Assembly (NCBI GenBank): GCA_036346405.1 | Contig: CM070557.1 | Span: forward strand, 55,806,016-55,870,015 | Direction: 5' to 3' | Length of the DNA stretch: 64,000 nucleotides | DNA from: Phyllostachys edulis | Lineage: Eukaryota > Streptophyta > Magnoliopsida > Poales > Poaceae | Shown here: piece after piece, positions 47,459-59,972 of the stretch | How the letters are laid out: every line of letters starts with the position of its first letter | How positions within the stretch are numbered: the stretch's first letter is position 1 | Program-made: the position numbers and the translations under genes | Notes under the pieces: model-generated | Databases searched by the model: none | What the model was told of the DNA's origin: nothing | The model's input: the letters and a program-made list of their open reading frames with translations, nothing else

Positions 47459-50400
47459 TCAGACTTTTCTTAAGTCTAAACCTCTTGCTTGTCTGGCTCT
47501 CTCTATGCCCGCACCTCCTTTCATCGGGACATCCGTGGTGTTCCAAAGGAGCTTGTTCACCATGACCTCCTCAATTCATGTAAATCCTTGGATATCCTTT
47601 TCTTGGCCGAAAGGACCTCCCTTAGTCTGGATCTAGCGGTCCGACCTCCTCCCATTTCTAATCCAAGGGTCCGCACCTTCTATGCGTTGTGTCCTTCGTG
47701 ACCTCCCTTTGTTCTCAATCGAACTGCTCAGACCTCCTCACTTTGAATCCAAGGGCCCAGCACCTCCTCACGCGTTGTTTTTCTTTGAGGACCTCCCTCG
47801 CTGGCTGGTCTTGGTCGTTGGACCTCCTCTGGAGATCCAACCGCCTGCATCTCCCCGCCAGACCACCCTTGGTGAGATCCTCGACTGTCAGACCTCCCCG
47901 TCTGCACCTCCCCTGCTGGACCTCCTCAATCTTTAGACCTTCCGCCCTGGGCTTAGGACCTCCTAAGCCGCTTCTGACCTCCTCGAGGACCTCTATTGTG
48001 GGTCAAGACCTCCCTATTTGACCCGATCAAGCTCTAAATTGATCTGCCCCACCGCCAGCCTTAACCATTCTCAATTCCTCCGCCACGTTATTATATTGAG
48101 CATTTAATACTGTCTTGTCACATTAAATGCATCCATATACGTGGTGTTTTACTTTGAATTGGGTCACTTAACCGTACCCTGACATTTTTCCTTGTTCCTT
48201 CCCATAACATCATACGTGTCCCTTCTCGTACCTTTTGCCCAGAATCGTAGTGACACCTGCCCTGCCACTACCTACCTTTGACCCATTTCTATACTTATCC
48301 TGGACTCGTGTATTTCTAGTTTTCTTCACCACTTTGACTACAACTTGTCTAAGAAATTCCACCACTCCACCTTCTCCATTTTCACCCTCTCGGTTTTGGA
48401 CCAGAGGCCTTCCCGGGAGAGCTTGGTTCTTACGACCTCCCCTTTCATCCATAGCTTCTTATCCTTGGTAAGTTCTTTGATGATCTCCTCCACCTTTGTG
48501 TTTACCACTACCCTCACCGCCATGTCTTTCACAGACCTTCTCTCGTGGGTTTCTTTGGAATTTGTGGTGCTCGTGTGAGGACCTTCTTCTTGGACCTTAT
48601 GCAAGCATTTTGGCCTCGACCTCTCTCGCCTAACGCCTAGGTCACACCTTCTGGACCTTTTTCCAAAGACCCCTTTTTCCTCTCGTAAGCTAGACCTTCT
48701 CCAAAAGAACCTAATCTAAATACAATGCTCTTCATTAATTGGGTTTTTGAGATTTCTCCGAGTTCTCCCGGTTCTTTATTTGGATCTTTATTGGATCTCT
48801 GCTTGAATCTTTTTGAATTTGCCTTCTATATATATGTAGATTGTGAAGATTCTGGGAATCCAAAGTTCAAGAAGAAGAATCTCTAAGTAGTGAGCAAGGC
48901 AAGTTACACTTTTGATCATATTGCACCCAAGAATTTAAACTAATTATGTTCTGCTTTTAATGTGTATGCATGCTTATTTTTATCAAGTTAGTTCAATACC
49001 GCTTTTAACGTTATAGTTATACCCACTTCCTTTGTATGACCTCTGCTGGTTTGGCACGAACACATTGTCACCTTTAGGTCAAACTTGGCTAATACAAGAG
49101 TATGAGTCAAGACCATTTGAAAAACATATGCTCGCTTATGCTTAGACCAAAACTATTGATTTGGGAAATCTTTACCAACATAACCAAATAATGTTTTAAA
49201 TGTTTTCACCATGGCATTGGGTTGTCATGGAGGTATGAAAGTATTGGCTGGAGAAGCAAAGTTATGAAAATGGATTTTTGATCGGGCGAATTGGTTGACT
49301 TGGTTGGTGCAAGTTGATGCACGGATCGTGGCTTATGGTAGATCGATGCCCTTGGGTTTGTGGAAGTCGCCTAGTCATTTGAGGACCGATCTTTGAGCGA
49401 CCAATGCCATGCCTATAATAGGCTATGCCACAATCGTGCAACCACATGTCTCCGAATGGGGTGTGGGACCCGGTCAATAATTTGCAAAACTCCACTACAT
49501 GTCGCTCCATTGGTGGTGTGGGAGGTCTTGTTGGCTAGAGGTCTTTGATGACCCATTGTTCCCATCGGTGCAAGAGGGGGCTTCACGGGATGGCTATCCA
49601 CAGGGGGTGAAACCTTAGCAAGGAAAGGTCATGGTGGAGCAATGCATTGTAAAGGCCTTGTCATGAGCTCTAGATCTCTTACCTTGGAAGTGAGAGGTGG
49701 TATTGACGAATGCCGACAAACTAGAGTACTCATGTCGTGTGGGTAAAGTGCACAACCTCTGCAGAGTTAAATCTATTCAATAGCCGTGTCCACTTGGCCA
49801 AGGACGTACTTGGCAAAGGCCACTTGAAGTTAGTTGTTGACTTTGGGAATTTCTCGAAATGATTTTCAAATCTGTTTTGGGACCGCCATCCCATGGGTTT
49901 GGGCAGGAGCCTAATGTCGAGGGTATCCTTCACCAAATAATGATGAATGCTATCCAACTAAAAATTGCTTTGGTAAAATGAATTTTATCTATTAAAAGAC
50001 CTCGCTGGAACTTAGTAATGGTATTTGAAAGAAAATGGGCTTTGTGCAAGATCACCCTATTATGCCATCCTTTGATTATCCATTTATGCATGTCATATTG
50101 TTAACCCACTGTAACTTATGAACAAGGGTAGTGCTCACTCTTGCTCATTACAAATTTTGCCGGAGAAGATATTGGCAAAGGATGAAGATCAAGCTAGGTT
50201 ATGCCCTCCACCACCGCTCGTGGCGGTTGATGGACTCTCGTGCTTTCTTTTGCTCTCTTTGCTTTTATGTATTTATGTTTGGCCCAAGGCCACTTTGTAA
50301 ACAACTTTGTAAATGTTTTGTTTGAATAAAGGTATGTTCGGATGTCACCACCTATGTGTTTGTGCTATGAAGAGCTAGCCATGATCCTTGGGATCGCCTC

Positions 50401-50586
50401 TGGTTTCACAGGAACCTGGAGTATGCTTGGACCTCCATGTACACACAAGGAGTGAATGCAGGAGGTATCTGGGTGGTCTCAGATCTCCACGACCTCCTCT
50501 CGAGGGTCGTGGGAGGTCTTGGGAATGCTCTCGCACTCCTCATCCTTCTCTGTTTGGCCGTGGTAAGACCCTGTGCTCTTGGCTCC
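47459..50586 (+). mobile_element. Gypsy-like long LTR inserted in inner copia
   Basis: About 3.1 kb, non-coding, with many GACCTCC motifs in its left third. It has the CTCTGCAGAG / ATTC.ATAGCCGTG block at 49760-49790 and a polyadenylation-type AATAAA at 50325-50330. The copia RNase H reading frame is interrupted at this point and resumes on the other side. TGTTGTC at 47452-47458 and 50587-50593 contains the target duplication. Whatever 5-mer is chosen, the element's termini are not the usual TG/CA, so the ends may be mutated or the element type differs. Confidence 0.65.
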
Positions 50587-51755
50587 TGTTGTCACAAAAG
50601 AGAAGTGTAGGATTGTCACAATGGACTCCGAGATCAATCAAGAGCCATCGAAGCCAAATGATCTCTGAGATAGTAACGGCAAGAGCTCGAAGCTCAGCCT
50701 ATGCACTAGAAAGTGACACCGCAGTCTGCTTCTTGGACTTCCAGACAATGAGCGAAGTACCAAGAGAGATACAGTAGCCAGTGATAGATCAGTGATCAGT
50801 AGGATCACTCGCCCAAGTGGAGTCAGAGTAAGCGTGAAGCTGAAGCTGACTCGAACTGGCATAGAACAGACGTCTGGGCGTAGTTCTTCTCAAGTATCTC
50901 AGCACACGAAGAACATGACCATTGTAAACTGAGGTGGGAGCACTGACAAACTGGCTAAGCACATGAACAGCATGAGCAATGTCTGGCCTAGTGACAGTGA
51001 GATAGAAAAGGCTCCCAACGAGCTGACGATAGCGGGAAGGATCTGTCAGGGGTACACTGTCTGTAGGTCGAAGCTGCAAGTGAAGCTCCATAGGTGTGGA
51101 AGCAGTACGAGTATCAGTCATCCCAGAGTGAGCAAGCAGATCCTGAACGTAGCGATGTTGAGAGAGATAGTAGCCGTCACCATAAGAATGAACATCAATC
51201 CCTAGAAAATAGCTCAATGGTCCCAAATCGGATATCATAAATTGTTCACTTAATTTCTTCTTAACAAAAACCACGTAGTCCATGTCATCTCTTGTGATCA
51301 GCATATCACCTACATACAACAGAAGCAAAGTACGACCCCACTGAGAAGTGTGAATAAACAAGGAAGGATCATGCTTGCTCAAAGTGAAATCAGCAGCTCA
51401 AATCACAGAATTGAAACACTTGAACCAAGCACGAGGAACCTGCTTAAGACCATATAGAGAATGCCTAAGGCGACAAACATAGCATGTAGGCGCCTCAACA
51501 CCAGGGGGTGGCTGCACATAGACCTCCTCATGTAGATCACCACGAAGAAAAGCATTCTTGACATCCACCTGAGATATAGTCCATGTGCGTACTGTTGCAA
51601 CTGCAATAAGAGTACGGACTGTGGTTATATGAGCAACTTGAGCAAAAGTCCCATCATCTACGACGCACGGGTATGAGATACCGGTACGCCGGTGCGGGTA
51701 CGTCGGTACGACGATACGACATTTCCCCAAACAAACTCCAGTACGTCAGTACAAT

Positions 51756-51757
51756 AG

Positions 51758-51785
<28 letters not shown>
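51756..51785. repeat. TA microsatellite
   Basis: A run of TA dinucleotides of about 30 bp inside TIR element 2. Confidence 0.9.
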
Positions 51786-51788
<3 letters not shown>

Positions 51789-52264
51789 AAAGTAATAAAA
51801 ATATATAATATAAAAGATAACTGATAAACTAGGGAAGCATCGAAGCAGTGAATTAGTGAAACAAGAAGGGAACAAGAGAAACCAACAAGAGAAATCGGTG
51901 GGATGAAGAAGGTACCGGCGGAGGGAGCAACAAGAAGAAGCGAAGAAGGGAACAAGAAGAGGGGAGAAGAGCAAGTACCTCGCCGAAGCCTTGCTGGAGC
52001 CTTGCTAGAGCCTCTCCTTGCTTCTTCATGCTCACGTCATTGGGAATTCTTGTAACAAGCTACCGGGAGAGAAATGAGGAATGACTTTTGGTGTTTTGCA
52101 CTGCTAGGGTTTCACTTAATAGCATCTTCGCGGGCTTCATGGGCTGGGCTTCAGCTTTTTTTATTGGGCAGTATTAAAGACTCAAACGCATCTAGCAAAG
52201 AGCTGATTTTTTTTTGTTTTGTTTTAATTCGTAAAAATCCTGTTACCTCTAGGTATCGTACCGA

Positions 52265-54223
52265 TGTAAGATCGAGGAGGCCGACTAGACGGGGGTGAAT
52301 AGGAGGTTTTAAAAACTTCTTTGACTAAAACTGATTTCTAATGCGGAAGCTAACAACAATTCGGTTTTGCACAATTAAAACCTAAATCAACTAGTCTTGA
52401 CTAAGTGCACCAACAATATAAGACTATTGATAATGATAGCAAACATACACAGACATGTAAGCAATTTAATTCTAGGAATGTAAATTGCGATAGAGTAAAG
52501 CACAAGAATACAAACTACAATGACACAATGATGTTTTATCGTGGTGTTCGGAGACTTGCCGGTCTCCCCTAATCCACGTTGATGTACGGCCAACCAAATT
52601 GGACTGGCTCCACAATTAAGCCAACACCTCCGAGGTAAGTCCAACCACTTGGATCGGCTCCAACATGAACCAACACCTCAATCCACTCGGGGTTGCTCTT
52701 TCTCCACTCTGGAGATGGCGAGCACCAAACCACTCACAACCGCCCAGGTCTTCTCACAACCTTCTTGTAGAAGATCACTGGCGCAACTCCTCCAAGCCGT
52801 CTAGGTGTCAGCAAACACCAAGAGTAACAAGTCGGAGACGACGCTCACTTGAACGAATGAAGTGTCTAAGCTCAATGGATACACAATCTACTACCTAATG
52901 CAGCACATGCACTTAGGGTTTGCTCTCTAGCTCACTAAGTGTAACACATGCACATAAGAAATGAGAGTGCATGCTCTTTGCTCAAAGGAATGAATAGCAT
53001 CAGCAACAACACAACCACAACCGGCTAAGGTGGGTATTTATAGCTCCCACACAAAAACTAACCGTTTGGAAGAGAATCTACTGAAAATCAGTAAGGCCCG
53101 ATGTGACCGCCAACCAATGGCCAGTCAGACTACCCATGCTCTAACGGCTATAAAACTAGCCGCTGGACACATGTCCGGACTGATCACCAACCAAAGGCCG
53201 GCCAGACCGCTCAACAGAACAAAGAGCTATTCCAGAAAAACACATTCTCTGGAAAAAAACTGACCGGCTCACTTGACCCAGAGGTACGGTCACACCGGCC
53301 AACACATGGCGGTCAGACCAGTTTCACACCGCCGGTCAGACCGGTCAACCATGGCGGTCAGACCGCCAAAACAAATGAACCGGCACACGGATGGTTAACC
53401 TTTCAAGGGCCGGTCAGAACGCCAGAGCTGAGAAAACACATAAATTGCATTCCTCTTCAACTCAATTTGCAAAACACATTTGTCAATTGATGCGCGATAA
53501 AAACAAGGGTTAAAGGCAAGAGTCTCAACAAGTTGCAAAACACATTTGTCAACTTTTAGAATCACACCACAAGAAATAAGGTACATGGACTTAAACCATT
53601 TGCAAAACACATTCGCAAACTAAAGTCACATGCTACAAGGATTATGCATGAGTCACAACTATTTGCAAAACACATTCACAAATATTGGCAACATGCTAAA
53701 GAGAGCTAGAGCAAGCACAATGAGCTATCAACACATGACACTCTCAAGCTACTAGTCAAGAACCCTCTTAATAGTACGACAACCTATACTAGCAATCCGG
53801 TCTCCAACCAAACACCAAGACCGGTAAAAGACTAGGAATACATCCTTAGCCCTAGCTAGTCATACCTTTGTCTTACATGTCCTCTTGAAGCTTGATGATG
53901 CACATATTTTCTTCAAGACCGGGTCATTGACTTGATAATCATCAACACATGATAATTTCCTTTACTTCAAGTTCTTGACTTTAATATCATCAACACATGA
54001 TAATCTTCTACACTTCGGGATCTTAGCTTGAACATCATCAACACATGATGATTATCCCGAGTCTTGACTTGATGACGATCAACTCATGATGTCATCCAAA
54101 GTCTCCATCATCATGGAACATAACATATTCATCCAACTCATGGAAAATATTAGTTCCAAAAGACGATTGTCATTAATTACCAAAATACTCCATTAACTCA
54201 TAATGGTGAGTCTAGATTCTTCA
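52265..54223. mobile_element. Solo LTR, copy 1 of the TGTAAGATCGAGG family
   Basis: 1959 bp, begins TGTAAGATCGAGGAGGCCG and ends TCTAGATTCTTCA. ACCGA is duplicated at 52260-52264 and 54224-54228. No coding sequence, primer site or second LTR. It is clearly related over most of its length to 61463-63950, for example the GGGGGTGAATAGG start and repeated TTTGCAAAACACATT blocks. Confidence 0.9.
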
Positions 54224-56126
54224 ACCGACATCGCACCCGAGCTGTACTGGTGCCCGGTACCGTACCCAGTGATGTATGATGACTATGAGCAATACCCGTG
54301 CATCATAGCTCATCATATCTTGACTATATGCCTGCTGAAAATCTCTTGCAACAAGACGAGCCTTGTATCGCTCTACTGACTCATCTGACTTGTTCTTTAC
54401 TTTGAACATCCACTTGCAAGTGATAGGAATAACTCCAAATGGTAGCAGAATAAGATCCCAAGTGCATGTACACTCTAGTGCTGTGAGCTCTTCTGTCATA
54501 GCCAATTGCCACTCAGGCACACTGGCAGCCTCCTGATAGGTACTCGGCTCAGCTACTACACCTGCACAAGAAAAACCCCATCTCTCTAGCACCTGAATAG
54601 AAGAACGATCACACAGGGCATATCATGATGTAGTAGAACGATCGTCAGAGTCGGTGGTACTGACCGGAGGGTCAAGTGGAGAAGAGGAGGACTAAGGATC
54701 AAAAGGAACTATCTGTCATCGACTATAGTGAAAGGGAAAAGTGGAAGTGTCAGAAACAAATGGAGCTGGTGGAGAAACTGATGGAGGAGGCACACTAGAA
54801 GGTAAAACTGTGGAGAAGGTGTATCTAGAGAAGGCAAGTTTGATGAAGGAATGGGAGGTAGACACAAAAAGGAAGAGGAATCTATGGAAGAAGAAGTGGG
54901 ATGTGTAAAAGGATGATAAAAGAAATGTCGTCCCTCATCAAAAGTCACATCACGAGAGGTGCAAATGCGACGTGCTGAGGGATCATAGCAACAATAGCCC
55001 TTATGCTCAGGACTATAACCCAGAAAAACACACTCAACTGACTAAGGGCTCAGTTTTGTGCGCTCACGAGGTGCTAGAAGGATATAGCAGACACAACCAA
55101 AAACACAAAAATGAATATAGTGAGTAGGTGCTCTGTACAGGACCTCACCTGGACACTTGCCCTGAAGCTTAGAAGAGGGCTGACGGTTAATAAGATAAAC
55201 TGTTGTAGAGACTGCTTTCCCCTAGAAGTGAGAGGGAACAAAGGAGAAAATAAGAAGAGTACAAGTAGTCTCGATGATGTGGCGGTGCTTGTGCTCAGCA
55301 ATACTATTTTGAGCATGAGCACTAGGACATGAGAGCTGAGGAAGAGTACCCTCGGAAGAAAGGAACTGACGAAAGGCTAATGAAAGATACTCTCCCCCAG
55401 AGTAAGAACGGAAAACACGAATGGAAGAAGAAAATTGTATATGAACCATCTTAGCAAAAGATTGATAAATAAAAAACAACTGAGAGTGATGCTTCATAAA
55501 ATAGATCCAAGTATATCGAGAGTGATCATCAACAAATATGACATAATAACTATGACCACCCTTCGAAACAAAAGGAGATGGAACCCATACATGTGAATGC
55601 ACCAAATCAAAAGGACTAGAAGACTGAGAGGTACTACTGGAATATGGAAGTTGTAGTTATTTTCCCAGCTTACAACTAGTACAATGAAAACTAGACTCAA
55701 CAGTGACATGACCTAAGGAACCCCGGTGAACTACAGTGGCGAGGCGAGCTCCACAAAGATGATCAAGTCTATGATGCCACTTGCTGAAGGAAGACCCAAC
55801 AGGAAACTGAGATGATGACATAGCAGAAGACACTACGGCCTTCGATGTACTGGTGGAAGGAAGATGTAAGGTGTCCAAGACATAGAGACTAGGAGAGCCT
55901 CTATGGTGATGGCCAGAACCAATCACTCTTTTGCTCTGACGATCCTGAATGAAACAAGAAGAGTCATCAAATCCGATGAAATAGTTCATATCAGTGAGTT
56001 GACCAACAGAAAGAAGGTTCATAGATAGCTAAGGAATAAAAGACACATCAGGAACAGAGAAGCGAGATGTAGAGAGAATGCCCTGATGGGTAATAGAGCA
56101 AGGTGTACCATCAACAGTGTGAACAT

Positions 56127-57410
56127 TGAAGGGCTACGGGTAGGCTACACTAGCGCAAAAAATAAAAATTCTACCCGTAAACCAAGATCACTGCAGTTAT
56201 AGATCACGGTCTTACCACTAGACGCGCAGATGCGGAAATTGATGCAAAGACGTCAGGCAGTAGTAGTCGACATTTCCTCGTCCTCGTCGCGGCGGCCCCA
56301 CGACAGCCTCCTCTCTGGGTTCGTCCAAACGCTACAGATGCAAATACCCAAAGGTATCCACATCGCACGGGAGGAAGCGACGACGCCGGACTACTAGATC
56401 CGCCAAGCGACTAGGGCGTGGGAGGGTGGCGGCGAGGTTTGAGGAGGTCACAAAAACTCATCACCAATCCTCGTGAGCCCTTGCCTCCTTTTTATAGACG
56501 CCCTTACAATGGGCTTCTACTAATAGAGGCCCATTAGGACTCAATGCCCAGCCTAATCGGATCCAATCCGAATTAGGCTTCACTTTCTAAGTGTGTGACC
56601 CTATAGGTTCACGATGTTTAGACATGACGCGAGTATACATACTTGGTCAATAGTTGGTAGCGCCTCTAGCAAGACGTACAACTCCTAAACGCACACAAAG
56701 ATCATATCGACGAACCATCACAACGTTATGTACATGCCAATCCCTTTGCCTCATGATATTCTACGAGCTCCAAGTCGACCACTCTTTCTCGATCCCGTGA
56801 TCCTAATCCCTTACTAGGTTAACTCTAACCTTAAGTAGCATGGCCATGCATTTACGATCCGATCACCGAGGGCCCAGAGATATCTCTCTCGTAGAGAGGG
56901 CAAATCCCATCTCGACCGACCATGCCTCGCAAAGATGCTTCATGACAAACCCGAAGCTACCTTTATAACTACCCGATTCATTTGAGTAGCGTTTGATAGC
57001 CCCTAAGTAGGTCGATTCACATCTCAAGTACATGCATAATCTCGTGTCTAAGGACAAGGCGCATACATTGTGTAGAGAGAACCATAAGTATAATTGTTAT
57101 GTCTCATGTTGGGTCGGCCCAACCCCATGTTCTAAACATGTGTCCACATTATTGGTTTGACATCTCCATGTCTATGACCTGTGAAACATGGTCATCAACC
57201 GATACATGTGCTAATCCATCATTCACGTGTGTCCTCACATGAACTCCGACTAGGGACAACTTTAGAATAACCATACAAGTAAAGAGTTTCACAAACAAGT
57301 CACATACTTGTTAATCAATACAATGGTAATATTCAAGGAACATTTATTAAATCATGGATACAACGAAATATCATCATCTCTATGATTGCCTCTAGGGCAT
57401 ATCTCCAACA
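56127..57410 (-). mobile_element. Solo LTR, BARE-1/RIRE1-like (copia, Angela lineage)
   Basis: 1284 bp. On the minus strand it opens TGTTGGAGATATGCCCTAGA, the recognisable start of BARE-1/WIS/RIRE1-type LTRs, and ends ...GCCCTTCA. AACAT is duplicated exactly at 56122-56126 and 57411-57415. No internal domain is present, so it is a solo LTR left by intra-element recombination. It splits the inner copia frame between protease and integrase. Confidence 0.93.
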
Positions 57411-58465
57411 AACATATGTGGCATCGGTCACAAGCCTACGAGCAACAAGCTGAGAGCTGTCAGATGTGACATGAAAAGAGGCACCTAAGTCCAGAACCCA
57501 AGGATGAGCAGTGCTAAGAGCAGAAGGTGCAACCGATGTCATAGCAGACACTGATCCAAAAGTCACAGTAGATGTGGATGTGGCAACAGTGACTGCTCCA
57601 GTAAGTGCTCTGGGAGGCCCAGTAGGTGCTCCACGATGACGGTCAGATGGTTGTCTAGCATGATAAGCAATAAGCTGATCTGGATATAACTTGAAGCATT
57701 TGTCAACATGATGACCGGTCCTCTTGCAATGGGAACATACCAACACTCCTGTGGATGCGCTCTAATAGATCCAAACCGCTGTGAGAGACTTAGGACAACA
57801 TGTGGTGAGGATTCTGAGGCAGGCATAAGGGAATGAAGACGAGTCTCCTCTACAATAAAACTAGAGAGCACTTCAGTCAAAGTCGGTGGAGTGGGATAGT
57901 CGAGCAACTGAGTATGAACATGCTCAAACTCCGATCGAAGCCCCATCACAAACTGATACATGAGCGTCTGCTAAGCATACTCATCTTTGGCAAAGACAAG
58001 ACCGACAAGCAACAAAGAAATTTTCTGTCATAGACTCTAGAGGGCCAGTGATATGAGTGAAAGTACTGTAATACTCCTCCACTAACTGATCCGATTGCTA
58101 CTGAATACTATGAACGTTCTTGAGAAATGTGAAGCGAAGAGCACCACTAGACTGAATATATCTCTTCTCAAAGTATGCCCACATCTGCTTAGCCGAAGTA
58201 TGATACTCAAGACTCATCCTCAAAAAGACATCAACACTCAGAACAAGTCCAATCATGATACAGTCATCCTCTACTAAGCCTTTACTACCTCAACATCAAT
58301 CTTCTTCGGATCAGGAGGATCGTCAGTCAAATGAGAGGCCAAACCATAACCCCTAAGAGTAGTCTTGATCGAGAAGGTCTATGCTCGGTAGTTCAACCCA
58401 TGTAGCTTGATGTCTGTGAACAAGAGAGAGGAACCGCCCCCAAACATTGAGTCAGTTCTAGCCAT

Positions 58466-59166
58466 ACCACACAGCAGTATAGAGCAACAGTACTAATCAC
58501 ACAATAGTACTAATCACAGAGCAACAGTAGCACAACAGTACAGAGCAGTAGTATACCAAGCAATATAAAAACTCAAGCAACAACAGAGGAGATACCACTC
58601 GTCAGATCAAGAGAACCATCGCCAAAAGCAGAGAAAGCGGAGGAGAGCCTTGTCTGAGGAGGTAGCAGTTGCACAGAGGAGTCCATCGTCAGAGCAGCGG
58701 CGGCAGGGTCGATGCGGCGCGAATCCAAGCCAAGGTGGCGTGGATCCAGGTGATGGAGGTCGGATGCGACCTCCAGGCGCGGGGCAATGGAGAGGCAGCA
58801 CGGATGCGACCTCCAGGTGCGGGCGATGGAGACGGCGCGAGTCGGCGACCTCCAGGCGCGCGGATGATGGAGACGGCGTGCGAATGATGTAGAGCGAATG
58901 CAACCTCCAGGCGCGTGGATGACGTAGACGACACAACCTCCAGATGCACATATCCACACGATGGAGATGGAGAGGCGGCGCGGATGCGACCTCCAGGCAC
59001 GGGCGATGGAGACAACGCGAGGCGGCGACCTCCAAGCGCAGTGATGCAGTGACGGAGAGAAAGAGGAACGGAGCAGTGGCTCGGGCTCGCCTACCCACAG
59101 CGGAAGAAAACGCTGGCACAACGGTGGCGGCGGTGGCTATGGAAATATGAGTAGGGTTGGAGACGG
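58466..59166 (-). other. Untranslated leader of inner copia
   Basis: Between the primer site and the gag ATG. It holds GC-rich tandem-like repeats around CGACCTCCAGGCGCG (58770-59040). The Pro/Arg-rich open frames here are repeat artefacts. Confidence 0.6.
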
Positions 59167-59177
59167 CTCTGATACCA
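59167..59177 (-). other. Primer-binding site of inner copia
   Basis: On the minus strand TGGTATCAGAG directly follows the 5' LTR, complementary to the 3' end of initiator-Met tRNA as in many plant copia elements. Confidence 0.93.
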
Positions 59178-59321
59178 TGTTAGAAAATTATGAGACTAGG
59201 GTTTTGCTATTCACAACTACGCATCTTATTCAGTTATTGAGAGATATATATAGACATTGTTACATGGGCCTCATGGACTAGAGAGGGAGAGAGAGAATGA
59301 GGATGTACAACACTCTTAACA
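59178..59321 (-). repeat. 5' LTR of inner copia
   Basis: 144 bp, TGTTAGAAAATTATGAG...CTCTTAACA, followed outward by the TATAC duplication. It contains GGGCCTCATGGACTAGAGAG, shared with the other LTR apart from one base. Confidence 0.95.
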
Positions 59322-59907
59322 TATACCACGAAGTATAGATGCAACTGAGTAGGTATTTCCCTCTCCATCTGTAAAAATCCCCAAATGAAGCTCCATTTGT
59401 AAAAATCCCCCAAAGCAACCAGAAAATGCACCTAGAGAGTAATGGGGAAGATCGAAGCGTCGGCCGCTGGAGAGTGGAGAGGACGGAGCGCCGCCACCAC
59501 TGGTCACGGGAGGCGACTGAGGAGCGTTAGTTTCTGTGGGGCGACGGAGGGAGCATCACGAGGAGTGGAGGCGACAGAGGGAGCGCCGGCTTGCCGCCAT
59601 TGCCGTCACGGGAGGCGCACGGAGGGCTGGAGGCATAGTGAGGGGGATGGAGGCGCACGGAGGGTTGCACGTGAACAAGGCAGCGATTTAGGGTAGGGTG
59701 TGTTGGGCCATTCGGTTTGGGCTGTGAACAGTGCAATTTCTTTTTTTTCGATGGGCTGTATTTTGGCCCATATCGGGTATTTATTTTGTTTTTTTAAATG
59801 TAAACATTTCAGATACTTCCCGATACGTATCGTGGCCGTACCCATACCCGACACGACGGGATACCCAGATTCGACTTCCAACATATCAACAAGATCGAGG
59901 GGGTATG

Positions 59908-59972
59908 TCATATACGGATAAGGAAATACAAAAGGTAGATAAAGAAATACAAAAAGGATTCCTATTCTAACA
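59908..59972 (-). repeat. Outer copia LTR, right half
   Basis: Continues the LTR begun at 46453-46524. CATATACGGATAAGGAAATAC matches the corresponding part of the LTR at 43644 (reverse complement). It ends TTCTAACA at 59972. Confidence 0.82.

Larger units (their letters stand above)
51658..54308. mobile_element. TIR DNA transposon 2 (non-autonomous; carries nested solo LTR)
   Basis: Termini CTACGACGCACGGGTAT (51658-51674) and ATACCCGTGCATCATAG (54292-54308) are inverted repeats with two mismatches. Flanks CCCATCAT and CTCATCAT form an imperfect 8-bp duplication. It interrupts the copia RT frame, which resumes on each side. Own sequence is about 690 bp after removing the solo LTR at 52265-54223. 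The subterminal GATACCGGTACG-type motifs relate it to TIR element 1, but the interiors differ. On the minus strand 52030-51978 reads as a short ATG-led exon-like frame (MKKQGEALARLQQGFGE) followed by GTACTT. Confidence 0.8.
47215..58465 (-). pseudogene. gag-pol remnant of inner copia
   Basis: Reading right to left: gag begins at ATG 58465-58463; a CX2CX4HX4C zinc knuckle (CSHCKRTGHH) lies near 57735. The protease motif is altered (DLGAS, about 57500). After the BARE-like LTR come the integrase HHCC region (WHHRLDH, about 55780) and core (FVDDHSRYTW, about 55530; SYSGGEY where the catalytic Asp is missing). RT starts at about 54510 (CKWMFKVKNKSD), is cut by TIR element 2, and resumes at 51657 with DVKNAFL. 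The RT catalytic motif reads YVGD (about 51310) instead of YVDD. RNase H (SDSTWASD) follows and is split by the gypsy-like LTR. Stops such as TAG at 58379-58381, 58098-58100 and 56029-56031 also disable it. Confidence 0.9.
47071..59321 (-). mobile_element. Inner copia retrotransposon, complete ends, inactive
   Basis: Both 144-bp LTRs are present (47071-47214 and 59178-59321), starting TGTTA and ending CTTAACA. TATAC is duplicated outside (47066-47070, 59322-59326). By eye the LTRs differ at about 10 positions. The primer-binding site for initiator-Met tRNA adjoins the right LTR, so the element reads right to left. It is interrupted by three later insertions: a gypsy-like LTR (47459-50586), TIR element 2 (51658-54308) and a BARE-like solo LTR (56127-57410). 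Confidence 0.95.
46525..59898. mobile_element. TIR DNA transposon 1 (non-autonomous; carries nested copia)
   Basis: Its own sequence is 46525-47070 plus 59327-59898, about 1.1 kb. GGGGGTATG at 46516-46524 and 59899-59907 is the target duplication (8 or 9 bp), and removing the element restores a continuous LTR. The left end CTATGATACACC leads into GATACCGGTATGACGGTACGG; the right end has a degenerate inverted counterpart (about 59815-59870). The left terminus resembles that of the element at 51658-54308. The interior right half is GC-rich and gene-like but encodes nothing recognisable. hAT versus Mutator cannot be decided from the duplication. Confidence 0.72.

Noticed and set aside
47682..48021. 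Ser/Leu-rich frames with repeated short motifs
   Set aside because: Translations of GACCTCC-type repeats in a non-coding LTR.
52265..54223. CACTA or other DNA transposon
   Set aside because: Termini are TG...CA with a 5-bp duplication, which fits an LTR; there is no CACTA terminus or 3-bp duplication.
58573..59121. 182-aa frame in the inner copia leader
   Set aside because: Encoded by GC-rich repeated units between the primer site and gag; no similarity to gag and outside the normal frame.
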